Shown piece after piece: positions 35,601-45,821 of a DNA stretch of 64,000 nt (within the stretch, counting starts at the first letter, position 1; every line of letters starts with the position of its first letter). The position numbers were made by a program, and so were the translations under genes. A model generated the notes under the pieces. That model was not told where the DNA came from and did no database searches. It saw only the letters and a program-made list of their open reading frames with translations. This stretch comes from Armillaria gallica (taxonomy: Eukaryota; Basidiomycota; Agaricomycetes; Agaricales; Physalacriaceae), in NCBI GenBank assembly GCA_037576215.1, contig JBANDB010000014.1, positions 2,108,001 to 2,172,000 on the forward strand, given 5' to 3'.

Positions 35601-38073
35601 TCGACGATGATTATATTATTCAACGATCTGTCGCCGGATTCCGACAATGCGCTACTCTTGCTGGGCATTTCCGTCTCCCGGATGTTTTTGACTTCGTAGT
35701 GGTGTCACTTTCGCAGGCGACCAGTCTTCTTTCAGATTCCGTTCCCGTCCAGGTCCCCAATTATCCTGTCGTAGACGTAGAAGGACAATCTGTCACAGTG
35801 TCCAATTTGTCCATCAACTTTGGCACGAACTTCAAGGGTCAACTAGCTGCTGTGGTCCTCTTCAATATCGTTAACGGGAATGGCAACGCTCTTCGAGAAG
35901 GCTGGACTCAGGTTTGGAGAATCTTATTATTTCATGACAGAGAATCCTGACGAACGTTTGCACTCCTCAGATCTTCGAGATGTTCCAGAATCTGTTCCTT
36001 CACTCCTTGCTTCCAACAAGGATGCTTCAGATGGAAGATTTCCTTGGTGGTGTTTCCATGATACCTTTGCGTGGAAGTCAGCCACAGCGTCAATCATCAC
36101 GTAGCGATGGTGGACTTTTATCGGCGCTGTCCTCATATTTGATGACACCCTATGCAGCTAACTCTGAGGCGCTACCCGAGGCCACCGACGCTGACGTTGA
36201 GAACACGCTTTGTACGATAGATTGTATCACGTCGTGTCGCTTGGATGAACTGTATAGCCAGATCATGTACGGAGATTTCCTTTTCTTATATTCCTCTCCA
36301 CTGACATATGTCGATATTCTAGGCAATTGGACCTGCAGGCTCTTGTTGCGGCAGTTCGCGCTCTGGAGGTATTAGCGCATGACCGAACGGTAGCGAAGCT
36401 CAAGCAAGGTTCCGATGATGGAAACTTTCCGCCGCAAGATAATGACACCTACTCCCTTCCGTACGATCCTGCGTCAATATTCCTGTTGGAGACCATGGTT
36501 AGTATAGCTTGTCAGACGCCGCAGCACATCGAAGATTTATGGTACGTCTTTACTGACCTCGTTTGAACCATAGATCCTTACTGACATTGTTCTAGGCCAA
36601 TCGTCTTCGAACATTTATCAAATTTACTGTCGTCTTCTGAGCAGTACAGCGTTCTTCTCATCGAGCGCGCTGTTGTGGGCCTCTTGCGACTTTGTTTAAT
36701 ACTTGCTCAAATCGTGCGTATTTACAACCAGCGACTAATATGGACGAAGTGCTAATTTATGTCCCAGCAATCTCTTCGAGACCAAATCTATGTTTCTTTC
36801 GATCTCTTGTCGGGGCTGACGCCGGCTATTGCCAATTCAGTTGCAGAGCAAGTCATATCTGGAGTCATTCTCATTGTTCAAAAACATCGCGACGTCATAA
36901 GGTCAGCCCTTATTCTATCCTATCTGTCTTATCTCTGAATGTGCGCGATAGTTCTCAAACAGAGTGGAATCTAGTCTTCGCCCTTGTTCGGTCGACCATA
37001 TCTCACCCTGAAGCCGCGCGCCTCTCATTCGAGCTTGTAACTAGCCTGGTGGCCGATGGACCTCAACAATTTATTACGGTCGATAACTTTTCAGGGCTTA
37101 TCACGCTCTTAGACGAGTTTGCTTCTATTGCGGGCACTTCTGTACAAAGTCAGCAACACGGACGACGGCGTGAGCCCGCGACATCTGCGAGGTAGGTTTG
37201 TTGCTCATCCTAATGCCAGCAGTTCATGACTATGATACAGTTCACCGGCAGTGGAACGAGGCAAGAAAGCTATTGAATTGCTTCTCAACCTCAAGAAATG
37301 GCTATCGACTTTGGATACTGCCAGCCTATCCCGAGACAAAGGTACATACTAAAGTCATCATCTTGTTGCCTTCAATGCCGATGCGATGTTTACAGCCTGG
37401 CATCAATTATGGCTTCCGCTGCTTACCTCCCTAAGCCGACAGTCATCTAATGCATCCCGTGAGGTTCGGCACATCGCCATGAGTCAGCTGCAGCGCGTAC
37501 TGTTGGGCTCTCATGTCATGTTCGATGAAGCATCGGATGTACAAACAGAAGAGATCTTCAACCGGGTCGTATTCCCCCTTCTAGACGATCTATTGAAGCC
37601 GCAAATCTTTTTGCGCGACCCGCGTGCAATGCCAGAAACGCGGCTACGGGCGTCAGCACTTCTGTGCAAAACATTCATGCACTTTGAGGTTCGCGAAAGC
37701 CAGGCGCAATCCGATATTCGAGTTTTGTGGATACAGATTTTGGATCTGCTGGATAGATTGATGAATATCGATAAAAAGGACCAGCTGGTATGTTTGTTAC
37801 CTTCCGTGACTTGATGCGACTTCTAACGGCAGTTCGTAGTACGAAGCTGTCCCAGAATCGTTGAAAAATGTCATCCTTGTGATGAATGCTGCACAGATCC
37901 TTGTTCCACCATCGTCAAACGATCAGCGCACTCAGCAACAACGGACACTATGGACAGCTACTTCCGAGAGGATGGAACGCTTTTTGCCTGGTTTCCTAGC
38001 TGATGTGATACCCTCACCGCCAGAACCAGAACTAGAACCTGTAGTACCAGACCCTGCACCAACTCCTTCATAG
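32637..38073 (+). CDS. GEA1: Sec7-domain ARF guanine nucleotide exchange factor (GEA1/GBF1 type)
   Basis: Large Golgi ARF-GEF that loads GTP on ARF to start COPI coat assembly. The N-terminus ([36 protein letters not shown]) opens the DCB domain. An acidic linker ([20 protein letters not shown]) precedes the HUS domain ([20 protein letters not shown]). The Sec7 domain spans about 34,590-35,420: [40 protein letters not shown], then the active loop [20 protein letters not shown] with the catalytic Glu, and [19 protein letters not shown] domains follow ([40 protein letters not shown], and later [20 protein letters not shown]). The end is [10 protein letters not shown]. About 17 introns are implied and all frames I checked connect. 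It lacks the PH domain of cytohesins, as expected. Confidence 0.93.
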
Positions 38074-38159
38074 AATACCTACGGACCTTGTTACTCGGAT
38101 ATTTATATTTACAGGCAGGACTTGACGGTAACTGTATGATACGAGCATTTTCATTTGTT

Positions 38160-38961
38160 TTATAAGACAAGAAGGGAGTCAATCAAGCTGCCAGTTAGGA
38201 CCTTGTCCTCTATCGCGTATGAACAGCTCAGCATGTTGTAGACCATAGTAGTCATTCTCCTTTTCTGCAACGTGCCAAGGGTCTCTTTTGCCCAAAGCGG
38301 CGTTCCTATGTGAATAGCTGCACCCTCTCTCGTGCAAGCACCAAAATCTACAAGAACACCCCGAAGGTTGACATCGACCATGAGATTGCCACCACTTATG
38401 TCGTTCTACAAATGATAAATACGGAATTAGTGAATGAGTAGATTATGCAAGTGGTCGACAGCATTCTTATAGTCTTTCATCAACACATCGAAGTCAATAG
38501 CTATTTTCTTCCAAACCGCCACTGAAAGATTGCATTGGTATTTCTTCAGGCACAAACCAGATACACGGCCGCTTTCATTAGCCACGTAGTCTTGATACTC
38601 GCAGATATTAGGATGAAGATGTCGGCGAAGGTCTTCGTACACTCGCAACTCTCGAATCAGCATTTCTCCAAGTGGTTCTGCACCAGATTTATCGGGATCG
38701 TAACTGACAAAATTGATAGGACTGACAAAATTGTCTTCCGGAAGAGGATCTGGAGCTCTGATGGAGTCTGTCAAGTCTGGGGCAAGAGGCTGAGTCTCTA
38801 GAGAAATACGTTTTCCTTGCAGAGACTCTAGGTCAAAGGCCTGAGGAAAGGAACGCTCCGCTGCACGCGCGGTGAAAAAATCGCTACCCTCTTGGTAAAC
38901 AACATTCGAAAAGAGGTGTCGAGTTGGAGAACATTTCAGAGACAGAAATTACCTGACGCAT
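38160..38961 (-). pseudogene. Protein-kinase-like gene, probably broken
   Basis: A short kinase-like protein. It starts MRQ at 38961 and, after an intron, reads GSDFFTARAAERSFPQAFDL. Then comes a lobe with LGEMLIRELRVYEDLRRHLH and HPNICEYQDYVANESGRVSG. The catalytic loop is HNDISGGNLMVDV and the metal-binding motif is VLVDFGACTR (DFG), followed by GTPLWAKETL. At this loop (38406-38429) 24 nt, with TAA at one end and TAG at the other, separate the His codon from the Asn codon. No GT donor fits the exact join. The only GT/AG intron I find (54 nt, from GTCGAC) would remove ten residues including the His. There is no large C-lobe beyond SLIDSLLVL. I judge it a degraded or atypical fungal kinase; a functional pseudokinase cannot be excluded. 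Confidence 0.6.
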
Positions 38962-39208
38962 GGCTTCTCTTGGGCTTGAAATACTGGGTAGTAAATCCGC
39001 GTTGCATTTTCAAAAGTTGAAATGACTCACGAAAACAAGGAAAGATAAGGGAACACCGTATCTTTTAAGTGCCAAGATCAAAGATTTGCGTTTAACTAGA
39101 CAACGATCACGTGTAACCTGGCCATGACGGGCCCCGGGTTATGGCGGCAACTTGGCATTTCATACAGTGACATCCATCTTCATCCTTTATACCCAATCTC
39201 GAGCCCAA
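38962..39208. promoter_or_regulatory. Divergent promoter with an E-box
   Basis: The 247-bp region lies between the kinase-like gene and the metallophosphatase. CACGTG at 39108-39113, within GATCACGTGTAA, is a consensus site for bHLH factors (Pho4/Cbf1 type). It sits about 100 bp upstream of the phosphatase start. Phosphate-related control of that gene would be plausible but is inference. Confidence 0.4.
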
Positions 39209-41857
39209 ATGGCAGCTACCACCCTCCATATAATACACTGGAACGATGTGTATCGAGTTGCACCTCAGAAAGTTTCTCCCAAGTCAACTGACACAATTGA
39301 TGTTACTCAGTTCGCCTCGATGCTGGACAATATAAGAGACAAGTGGCCTACGTTGCAGGACGGAACTAAGGATGGACTATCTCTATTCTCTGGTGACGTA
39401 TTTTCTCCTTCAGTTGAAAGTTCTGTGACCCGAGGGAGTCATATGGTTTGTCTTCCGTTTCCTCTAAAATATGTCATTTATCTTTTGCTCTTAGGTCCCA
39501 ATTATGAACGAACTTGCCCCAGACGTATCTCTCACTGGTATTTACATCCTTCTTCCAAGATCGACTGGCAATGCTTATCGTTCGTCTCTAAGGAAACCAC
39601 GATTTTGATTTCGGTGTGCAGAAATGACAGCCCAGATGCGTTCAGTCCTCACGTATTCGCGCTATTAGGATATCCCCATCTCTCCAAGCTGATCAAGGAT
39701 ACCACATTTGTACATCCCACCAATTAGATCCTCACGATCTCACTGATCTCCAGTCCAACAGCCATGGATACTAAGCAACATCATTGACATTACAACGTCT
39801 CAGGTACCTGAACGTTTACACGAGTTTCAAGTATTCGAACGGGCTGGAACTCGCATCGGCGTCATTGGATTGGTAGAAAAGTGCGTCACCCTCCATGTTG
39901 GATCCCCATCGTACTCATAATCACTCAGGGAATGGATTGGCACTGTTTCTATGTGGCCTCCTCACTTCGAGTACAGAGACATGAAAAAAGTTGGTATCTC
40001 CCTTTCGCAGCGTCTCCGTGATCCCGATGGCGAATACAAGTGCGATATTATTATCGCGCTTACCCATTCTCGGTACGTCGTGATGGTTCTCCTTTGCGAG
40101 TAACTCATTTACATATATGCACCAGGGTTCCAAATGTATGCATCTTGTAACTTGTGCGATATCTAAGACGCGCTAACACAAGTGTTAGGATATCACTCTA
40201 GCGAAAGATCTTCTGGCGCTGTCTCCATCTGCGCAGAAAAACCAACCCGTTCATTCCAGCCATGGTGTTGATTTACTATTAGGCGGACACGATCATCTGT
40301 ATTATGCAAGTAAAGGATGTGAATGGCAAGGATACGACACGAGCGAGGATGTTCTGGGCGCCGAGGATGATCACGGTGACGTGCTCGTCGTGAAGAGCGG
40401 AACTGACTTTCGAGACTTGAGTGAGATCGATCTCGAGCTTGAATCTACGCCCGATGGAAGCGTCAGAAGAAAAGTCATAAAACGAATCTTTGGTGAGATC
40501 TTCCATCGACTTGGAGGTTGAAATCTGATTGGTGGACCAGGTAAACGACATTCGACCCAACCGGGTTCGAAGTCGTCGGAGAAGCTTAGCAAGCTCCTTG
40601 AAAAGTTGCTATCGTCAGTGTCGTCGAGTCTGAAGGCTCCCGTTTGCATCAGCAATGTACCCATAGATGTTCGTTCGCAATTCATTCGTACTGCTGAGGT
40701 TAGTCCCTCGAATTCTATATTTAATTTAGTTCCTTACCACCGTTTTATAACCAGTCTGCCGCCGGGAATTGGTTTGCAGATGTCATTCGTCATGCATACG
40801 ATGACACCCTGTGCATGAAGGGATGTGGTGGTGCTGATATTGTTTTCATTTGCGCTGGTACCCTACGCGGTGACTCTATGTATGGTCCTGGTAATTTCGT
40901 TTTGTACTACCGAATTGGGTGCCGTCTCATGATATTTGTAGGTACTATCAGCTTGGGGGACATCCTCGAAATTCTGCCATTTGAAGATCCGGTCGTCGTC
41001 CTCGAGCTTGATGGCAAGGCAATATGGGATGCTCTGGAAGCGTCTCTGGAAACCTGGCCAGCACAAGAAGGGTAAGTATTTTCTGGAACCTATCGTGCGC
41101 GATGAACTGAAACAACGGTTAAGGCGCTTTCCCGTCGTTTCTGGTATGCGTGTCTCTTGGGATTCGCGCCGGGAACCCGGTCAGCGAGTTTTGGGTGTCT
41201 GGCTCTCGAAAGAAGTAGAAGATAGTGTTCATGATGGTTCCAGTGGTCGTTCTACACCAAGACTCGTTGACGCTTTCCCCATCGAACGCGTTGAAGGCGG
41301 TAGGAAATATAGCGTCGTGACAAGAGAGTATATGGCGCAGGGACACGATGGTTTCCTGCCGCTGAAGCGGAACAGATACCTTGTCGACGACGAGGTCGGT
41401 CAAGTGATGAGCACCCTGGTCCGCAAATACCTTCTAGGTATGAGTAGAGTCGAACTCTGAAGCCTAAAATTGACTGAACATTCACCAAGGTTCTCATTTT
41501 GTCAATAAAATGGTCCGATTGGTGGACCAATCCAATCATGGCAAGCTGCATCGTGGAACGAAGGAGGCGGTTTCCCGCGAAATTGCCAGTCGGAAGCATA
41601 AACACAATGAGTCGAAAGCGCTCTTACAGTGGAAGAATGCGGCGCATCTTGCCGTGAGGTGGGCGCGCTCCAAAGCTCATTATCGGGATCACTTCAAAAT
41701 TTGTGTGACGGAGGATATGAGCTCGGTAGATTTGTTTGATGGTAAGAATGCTAGGAGGGGGAACGACGTCGAGGAGAAGGTGAAAGAGGACGATGATGAT
41801 CTGTTAGCTATTGCCCCTGCTGTAGATGGAAGGTTAAAAGATGTAGGAAGAGAGTAG
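39209..41857 (+). CDS. 5'-nucleotidase/UshA-type metallophosphatase
   Basis: Two-domain hydrolase of the calcineurin-like phosphoesterase superfamily. The N-terminal metal site is LHIIHWNDVYRV. Splicing restores the GNHDFDFG motif across an intron ending at 39591, and GVDLLLGGHDHLYY gives the third metal ligand block. Between them lie PWILSNIIDITTSQVPERLH and VFERAGTRIGVIGLVEKEWI. The C-terminal 5_nucleotid_C domain carries NWFADVIRHAYDDTL, the substrate-clamp TISLGDILEILPFEDPVVVL, RFPVVSGMRVSWDS and YMAQGHDGFLPLK. The end is a charged tail (KVKEDDDDLL). There is no signal peptide at this ATG. An in-frame ATG at 39152 adds a hydrophobic leader (MAFHTVTSIFILYTQS) that could be one, so the start affects predicted location. 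Substrate is unknown (nucleotides, UDP-sugars or polyphosphate are used in the family). Confidence 0.88.
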
Positions 41858-42001
41858 ACACGACTCAGACTGGTTCGAGTCCAAGAGCTGCCAGGAATTA
41901 TTCATTTTGTAGAGAAGTAAACAGAAATACACGCTATGGTAGAGGATACAGTACAATTGATAGGTCTCGTTGTCCAAACCGGGCCACAAAAACCGACGTG
42001 T

Positions 42002-42525
42002 TTATGCGGTGATGATGGCCGGGACTGCTACTTTGGGTGGTGGGTCTCCTGCAAGCGAGCGAGCATAGTGAGTTATCAATCCTATGCCGCTGCCTATTCC
42101 GGCTCCACCCAAGATAACTAGTGACGTCAATGAGGACTTGTGGTGGAAGAATAATGCATTTGACACGTACGATTCACGGTATTGGCGCGTTTCCACAGAA
42201 CAGCCGGAGTGAGCACAGCAAGTAAGATCGAGCCAATGACGCTGTGATCCTCTGCTCGGATACGATTGGACTGCAGACAAGGAGATGAGTAAATGTCCAT
42301 TAATGATGAAATCAAGTCTCGTACATCGTACGTAGATTCCAGTCTATGTTTTCTGGCCACTTCCTCGTTTGAAAAGCGATAACGAGCATATCCAAGGCCG
42401 CCACCAACTACGGTACCTACATAATCCTCAGAGAGAAGATTCGTACGACGAGTCAATGGGTTGCACCTCCGACGCCGCCGAGCCATGTCGCGCGAAGGAG
42501 ACGGTTCGCCGAAAATCCACGCCAA
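42002..42525 (-). CDS. Small glycine-rich membrane protein of unknown function
   Basis: A three-exon gene on the minus strand. After a basic N-terminus (RRRRRCNPLTRRTN) it reads SEDYVGTVVGGGLGYARYRF, then RKHRLEST. The next exon is RIRAEDHSVIGSILLAVLTP-AVLWKRANT. The last is SLVILGGAGIGSGIGLITHY-ARSLAGDPPPKVAVPAIITA. Three hydrophobic, Gly-rich segments suggest membrane helices packed through glycine zippers, as in small mitochondrial membrane proteins, but location is inference. Introns (72 and 51 nt) have good GT/AG ends. The start is either 42525 (MAWIFGEPSPSRD) or 42486 (MARRRRR). I do not recognise the family. Confidence 0.6.
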
Positions 42526-42728
42526 CCATACCGCGACAGAGAAAAGACAACATAAGCAGGCGGGGTAATCAGCGACAGAACATGGTATCCAGTGGTCATC
42601 GACTTGCGGACAAGATACTCGGTATCCGCAGCATGGGCAGCGGAGATAGCCATGGCGTTTCAGTCAGAGTAAGACGTCGGCAGTGGGAGAGTAAACCATG
42701 GTCCGTGCGCCGCTTAAGTAATAGAACG

Positions 42729-45357
42729 ATGACAAATTCCAGTCCGCTTTTTGACGACACACCTCAAACTTTCACCATGACTTCCACCATGCTGGAACCT
42801 TTCGATACCCAGATGCTGGACTACCCTACGGACATCGACGTTCAGATGCAGCCAGAGATGTGGATGCAGTATGAGTCCAGCATGGATACAGACGCCCGGT
42901 TTGACCCAGATGAGTCCCTTGCCGACGCTGATTTCGACGTCGAAGTGGATATGGACTCGTACAATCCGTCCCTTCAAAATCCTGAATATGAGATGGTTGA
43001 CGACGGTGCAGCTGTCGAGCAGGAATTTATGGTAGATGTGGAGGTCTTGGACGAGCCTCTGCCCGAGTCAAATGCAGATCCAGAGCACCATGACATCCAG
43101 CCATCCCCGGTCCCTATTACAGATCTCGCGCTGGAACTTCCAGCAGAACCTACTCTTATAGCGCCCCCTTTGGAGAGTCATCCATCCTTTCATGCCACCC
43201 TTTCCCAAGGACCCGAACTACTCCCGAGTCATTCTGAAACTTCACAGCTGACTCAGGACATTGCTATCCCGTCTTTCGAGCAGACCACAGAATCCCTATT
43301 AGAAAATGCACCGGTGACCCCGTTGCCCATTGATGATACCTCAGATGCAATCCTCGGCGATTCGCTATCTCATACGCCCTTGGAGCTTCCGGTTGAGGAT
43401 TCGTTCCTCCATGAGAATCATGAAACTACGATCGAGGTCCATTCGGAGGAGGTAGAGGAACCATTGTATGAAGGTCCCCAGTCCCATGAAGATGGAACGG
43501 CTGTGGCGGGCGAACCGAATACCGAAGAGGCTGCGGTGATAAGCGATGAGACGGCCATCGTCCACGAAGAACCCGTCTCGGTGTCTGATCCTGCTGCCGC
43601 AGGTGCGGAAGAAGTAGCTGACACAGGAGCTGACAACATACCCAAAGATCCTCATGAAATTTCGGATGGGGTGTATATCGAGCCGCCCCAAGCCGTGCTG
43701 CTTTCTTTTCCAGACTTCGATCATCCTGACGTTTGCCTGTTCAATCAGCCAAGCGTGGCATCTTCATCTTCGCAACAAGAACAGCAAGAGTATTCTTTAC
43801 TGCTAGAGCACCGTCCCACTCTTTACTATGAATCTTTGTCGGCAGTTTTCATTGCTCTTCGAGAAGACGAGTATCTTTCTAGTGCCATTGATCTATCCAC
43901 AGCAGAGCTTGTCCTAGATGCGCACGATTTACAACTTGTAATTTCTGAAGTGAGTCGAGGCCAGCGAACTTCACTTTAACTTACATGAAATTTCAGGACA
44001 ATAAATACGCCAGCGAGGTGACTCTCCATGAGTTGAACATAATTCACGATGTGTCCGAAATTTCGGGACCGCTACGTCTGCGGCTACATACCGTCACGCC
44101 ACGATTCATTCTGCGGTATCGCCAACTTCAAGATCAAGTAGCACGTCTTCAGTTGGGATCAGATGAAACGTTCTACACAGCTGACGAAGGTGAATATTTC
44201 TTTTCATTTTCTATCTCAACATGATACTCAAGGTCTTCAGAGAATAAGCAAAACCAATCCGAAGGAGCGCATGACGCCAACGAAGAATCGGTACAGGAGC
44301 ACCAATACGAAGAGACCGAGGAAGCACAGCATGACGACGCCGAACACGATCAAGAAGGTATACCTGGCGCCGAAGATGAACCATATGTAGAGGACGGTGA
44401 ACAGCATTCAGAAGAAGCACCGGCCGAGCTGTCGATTCAATCGGAAAGTACCGAGTACTTGGAGGAACGACCAGAGGATCATGTTGAAGACCAGCCCGAC
44501 GAACAAAAGCGCGATGAGGACCAACCAGCAGCCGACGAACCAGCCTTCACAACGCATGACGAATATGAGGATGATGCTGATGGAGACTACGAAGACTACG
44601 GTGAGGCTCCAGAGGAAGGGGAGGATGTTGCTGCGGATCCAGTCCAGGAAACCTTATCGAGCCTGGTCACACCTCGTCCTTTCGAAGTTGCATTGCCGCC
44701 TGAAAGTAAGAACGAAGAACATATAGGTAAAAGTAAGCGTGTTATTTTCTTTTATCATCCAAAAGCTTATCCTTCTAGACGATGTTTCGCATACACCAGC
44801 CGACACGTCAGGAACAGCTGTTGTCATTTCTGAGAACGATGCGCTATCTTCTGGTAAGTTCTTCCATATTTTTTATCCAAACGCGTATTCATATCATGAA
44901 CAGCGCTTGAAAAGGAATATGCTAACACTGAAGAAGACTATCAATTGCTAACAGCGACCGAAGGCTTCAATAACAAAAGCACAGGTTAAATCACTTCTTT
45001 TTGACTTCTTTTTCAGGTCACTTACACGCTGTGTATTAGATGACTCGCGTGATCGCGTACAAGAAACCTACGACTACTTGAACAATGATGAAGAATGGGG
45101 GGATGCTGACGCTGAAGGCGACCCTGACACTACCTGGGAGGAACTCGACCCAGAAGCCGAAACTGCTTCCAATGAGAGCTCCGTCACGCTTGCCAGCAGG
45201 AGTTCAAAGCGATCCATTGATGAAGTGGAGGCTGCTGATGATGACTTGAATGATCCTTCGTCGCCTCATAGCTCTCCGAGTACGTTTCTTTTGTGTGGTA
45301 TAGTACATGTTGCTAAACGATATTCGAATAGGTTCCAAACGAGTCCGTGTGGATTGA
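42729..45357 (+). CDS. Large acidic low-complexity protein, unknown function
   Basis: First exon 42729 to about 43950 codes for a long Asp/Glu/Pro/Ser-rich chain (MTNSSPLFDDTPQTFTMTST, FDVEVDMDSYNPSLQNPEYE). It ends in an ordered segment: LLEHRPTLYYESLSAVFIAL, REDEYLSSAIDLSTAELVLD. Exon 2 continues DNKYASEVTLHELNIIHDVS and LRLRLHTVTPRFILRYRQLQ, a likely folded domain. Further exons are again acidic (HDEYEDDADGDYEDYGEAPE) and the last reads NNDEEWGDADAEGDPD and SKRSIDEVEAADDDLN. The end, SKRVRVD, follows a good intron, with basic residues that could act as a nuclear signal. The composition resembles nuclear chaperone or chromatin-associated proteins, but I recognise no family. Several short exons in the middle (44200-45050) are approximate. 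Confidence 0.65.
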
Positions 45358-45381
45358 CCGACATCTTGACACTTGCTATTT

Positions 45382-45448
45382 CTCGCGCCCTCGCCTTCGG
45401 AGGCGAGCGCGCGCGAAACGGCTGAAAGATTTCCCAAAACGTTTTGGG
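45382..45448. other. Two consecutive strong palindromes in the 3' region of the acidic-protein gene
   Basis: A hairpin with stem CTCGCCT (45390-45396), loop TCGG and AGGCGAG (45401-45407) sits inside a wider CG-rich arm. About 25 bp later comes a perfect 16-bp palindrome, CCCAAAACGTTTTGGG (45433-45448). Both lie less than 100 bp after the stop codon. They may act in 3'-end formation or be a small element remnant. Confidence 0.45.
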
Positions 45449-45821
45449 GGCTTGAGAGGAGGCACCGGCAACAAACAACATAAGGCTAAGTCTTTCCTTT
45501 CTCTGACCGTTCCAACAGCATAGTATTCGTCTCTTTATTATCCGTCCGTTTTCGCTAACTTTCTAGGCTATTATTGTATGCAAGTATCTGTCTGGATGGG
45601 AGGACTTGGAGACGAAGGCAAAATATTTTTAACCGTATACCTGAACGGCGATTGCCGGATGATGTAGTGAAAATAATGTGATTCATTTTCGAGTCTTGAC
45701 ATCTCGTTGTAATTCTACTTGTCCGTGGCTGGAATGCCTCCACGAGCGACTTGATGAGGCGCAACAAGTCATCTCTACCGTCTACCACCACCATTCTAAC
45801 GTTCCTTTTCTGACTCTCACC

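Noticed and set aside
39152..39208. Start of the metallophosphatase at the upstream in-frame ATG
   Set aside because: Not excluded, but the family usually begins a few residues before the first metal motif; I preferred 39209 and noted the alternative.
41860..41935. tRNA-like GGTTCGAGTCC sequence after the metallophosphatase
   Set aside because: It resembles a T-loop only; no acceptor stem or D-arm pairs around it.
42369..42728. Extension of the acidic-protein frame upstream to 42369
   Set aside because: The upstream part is antisense to the coding exon of the small membrane protein and reads as random basic sequence; the composition becomes acidic only after the ATG at 42729.
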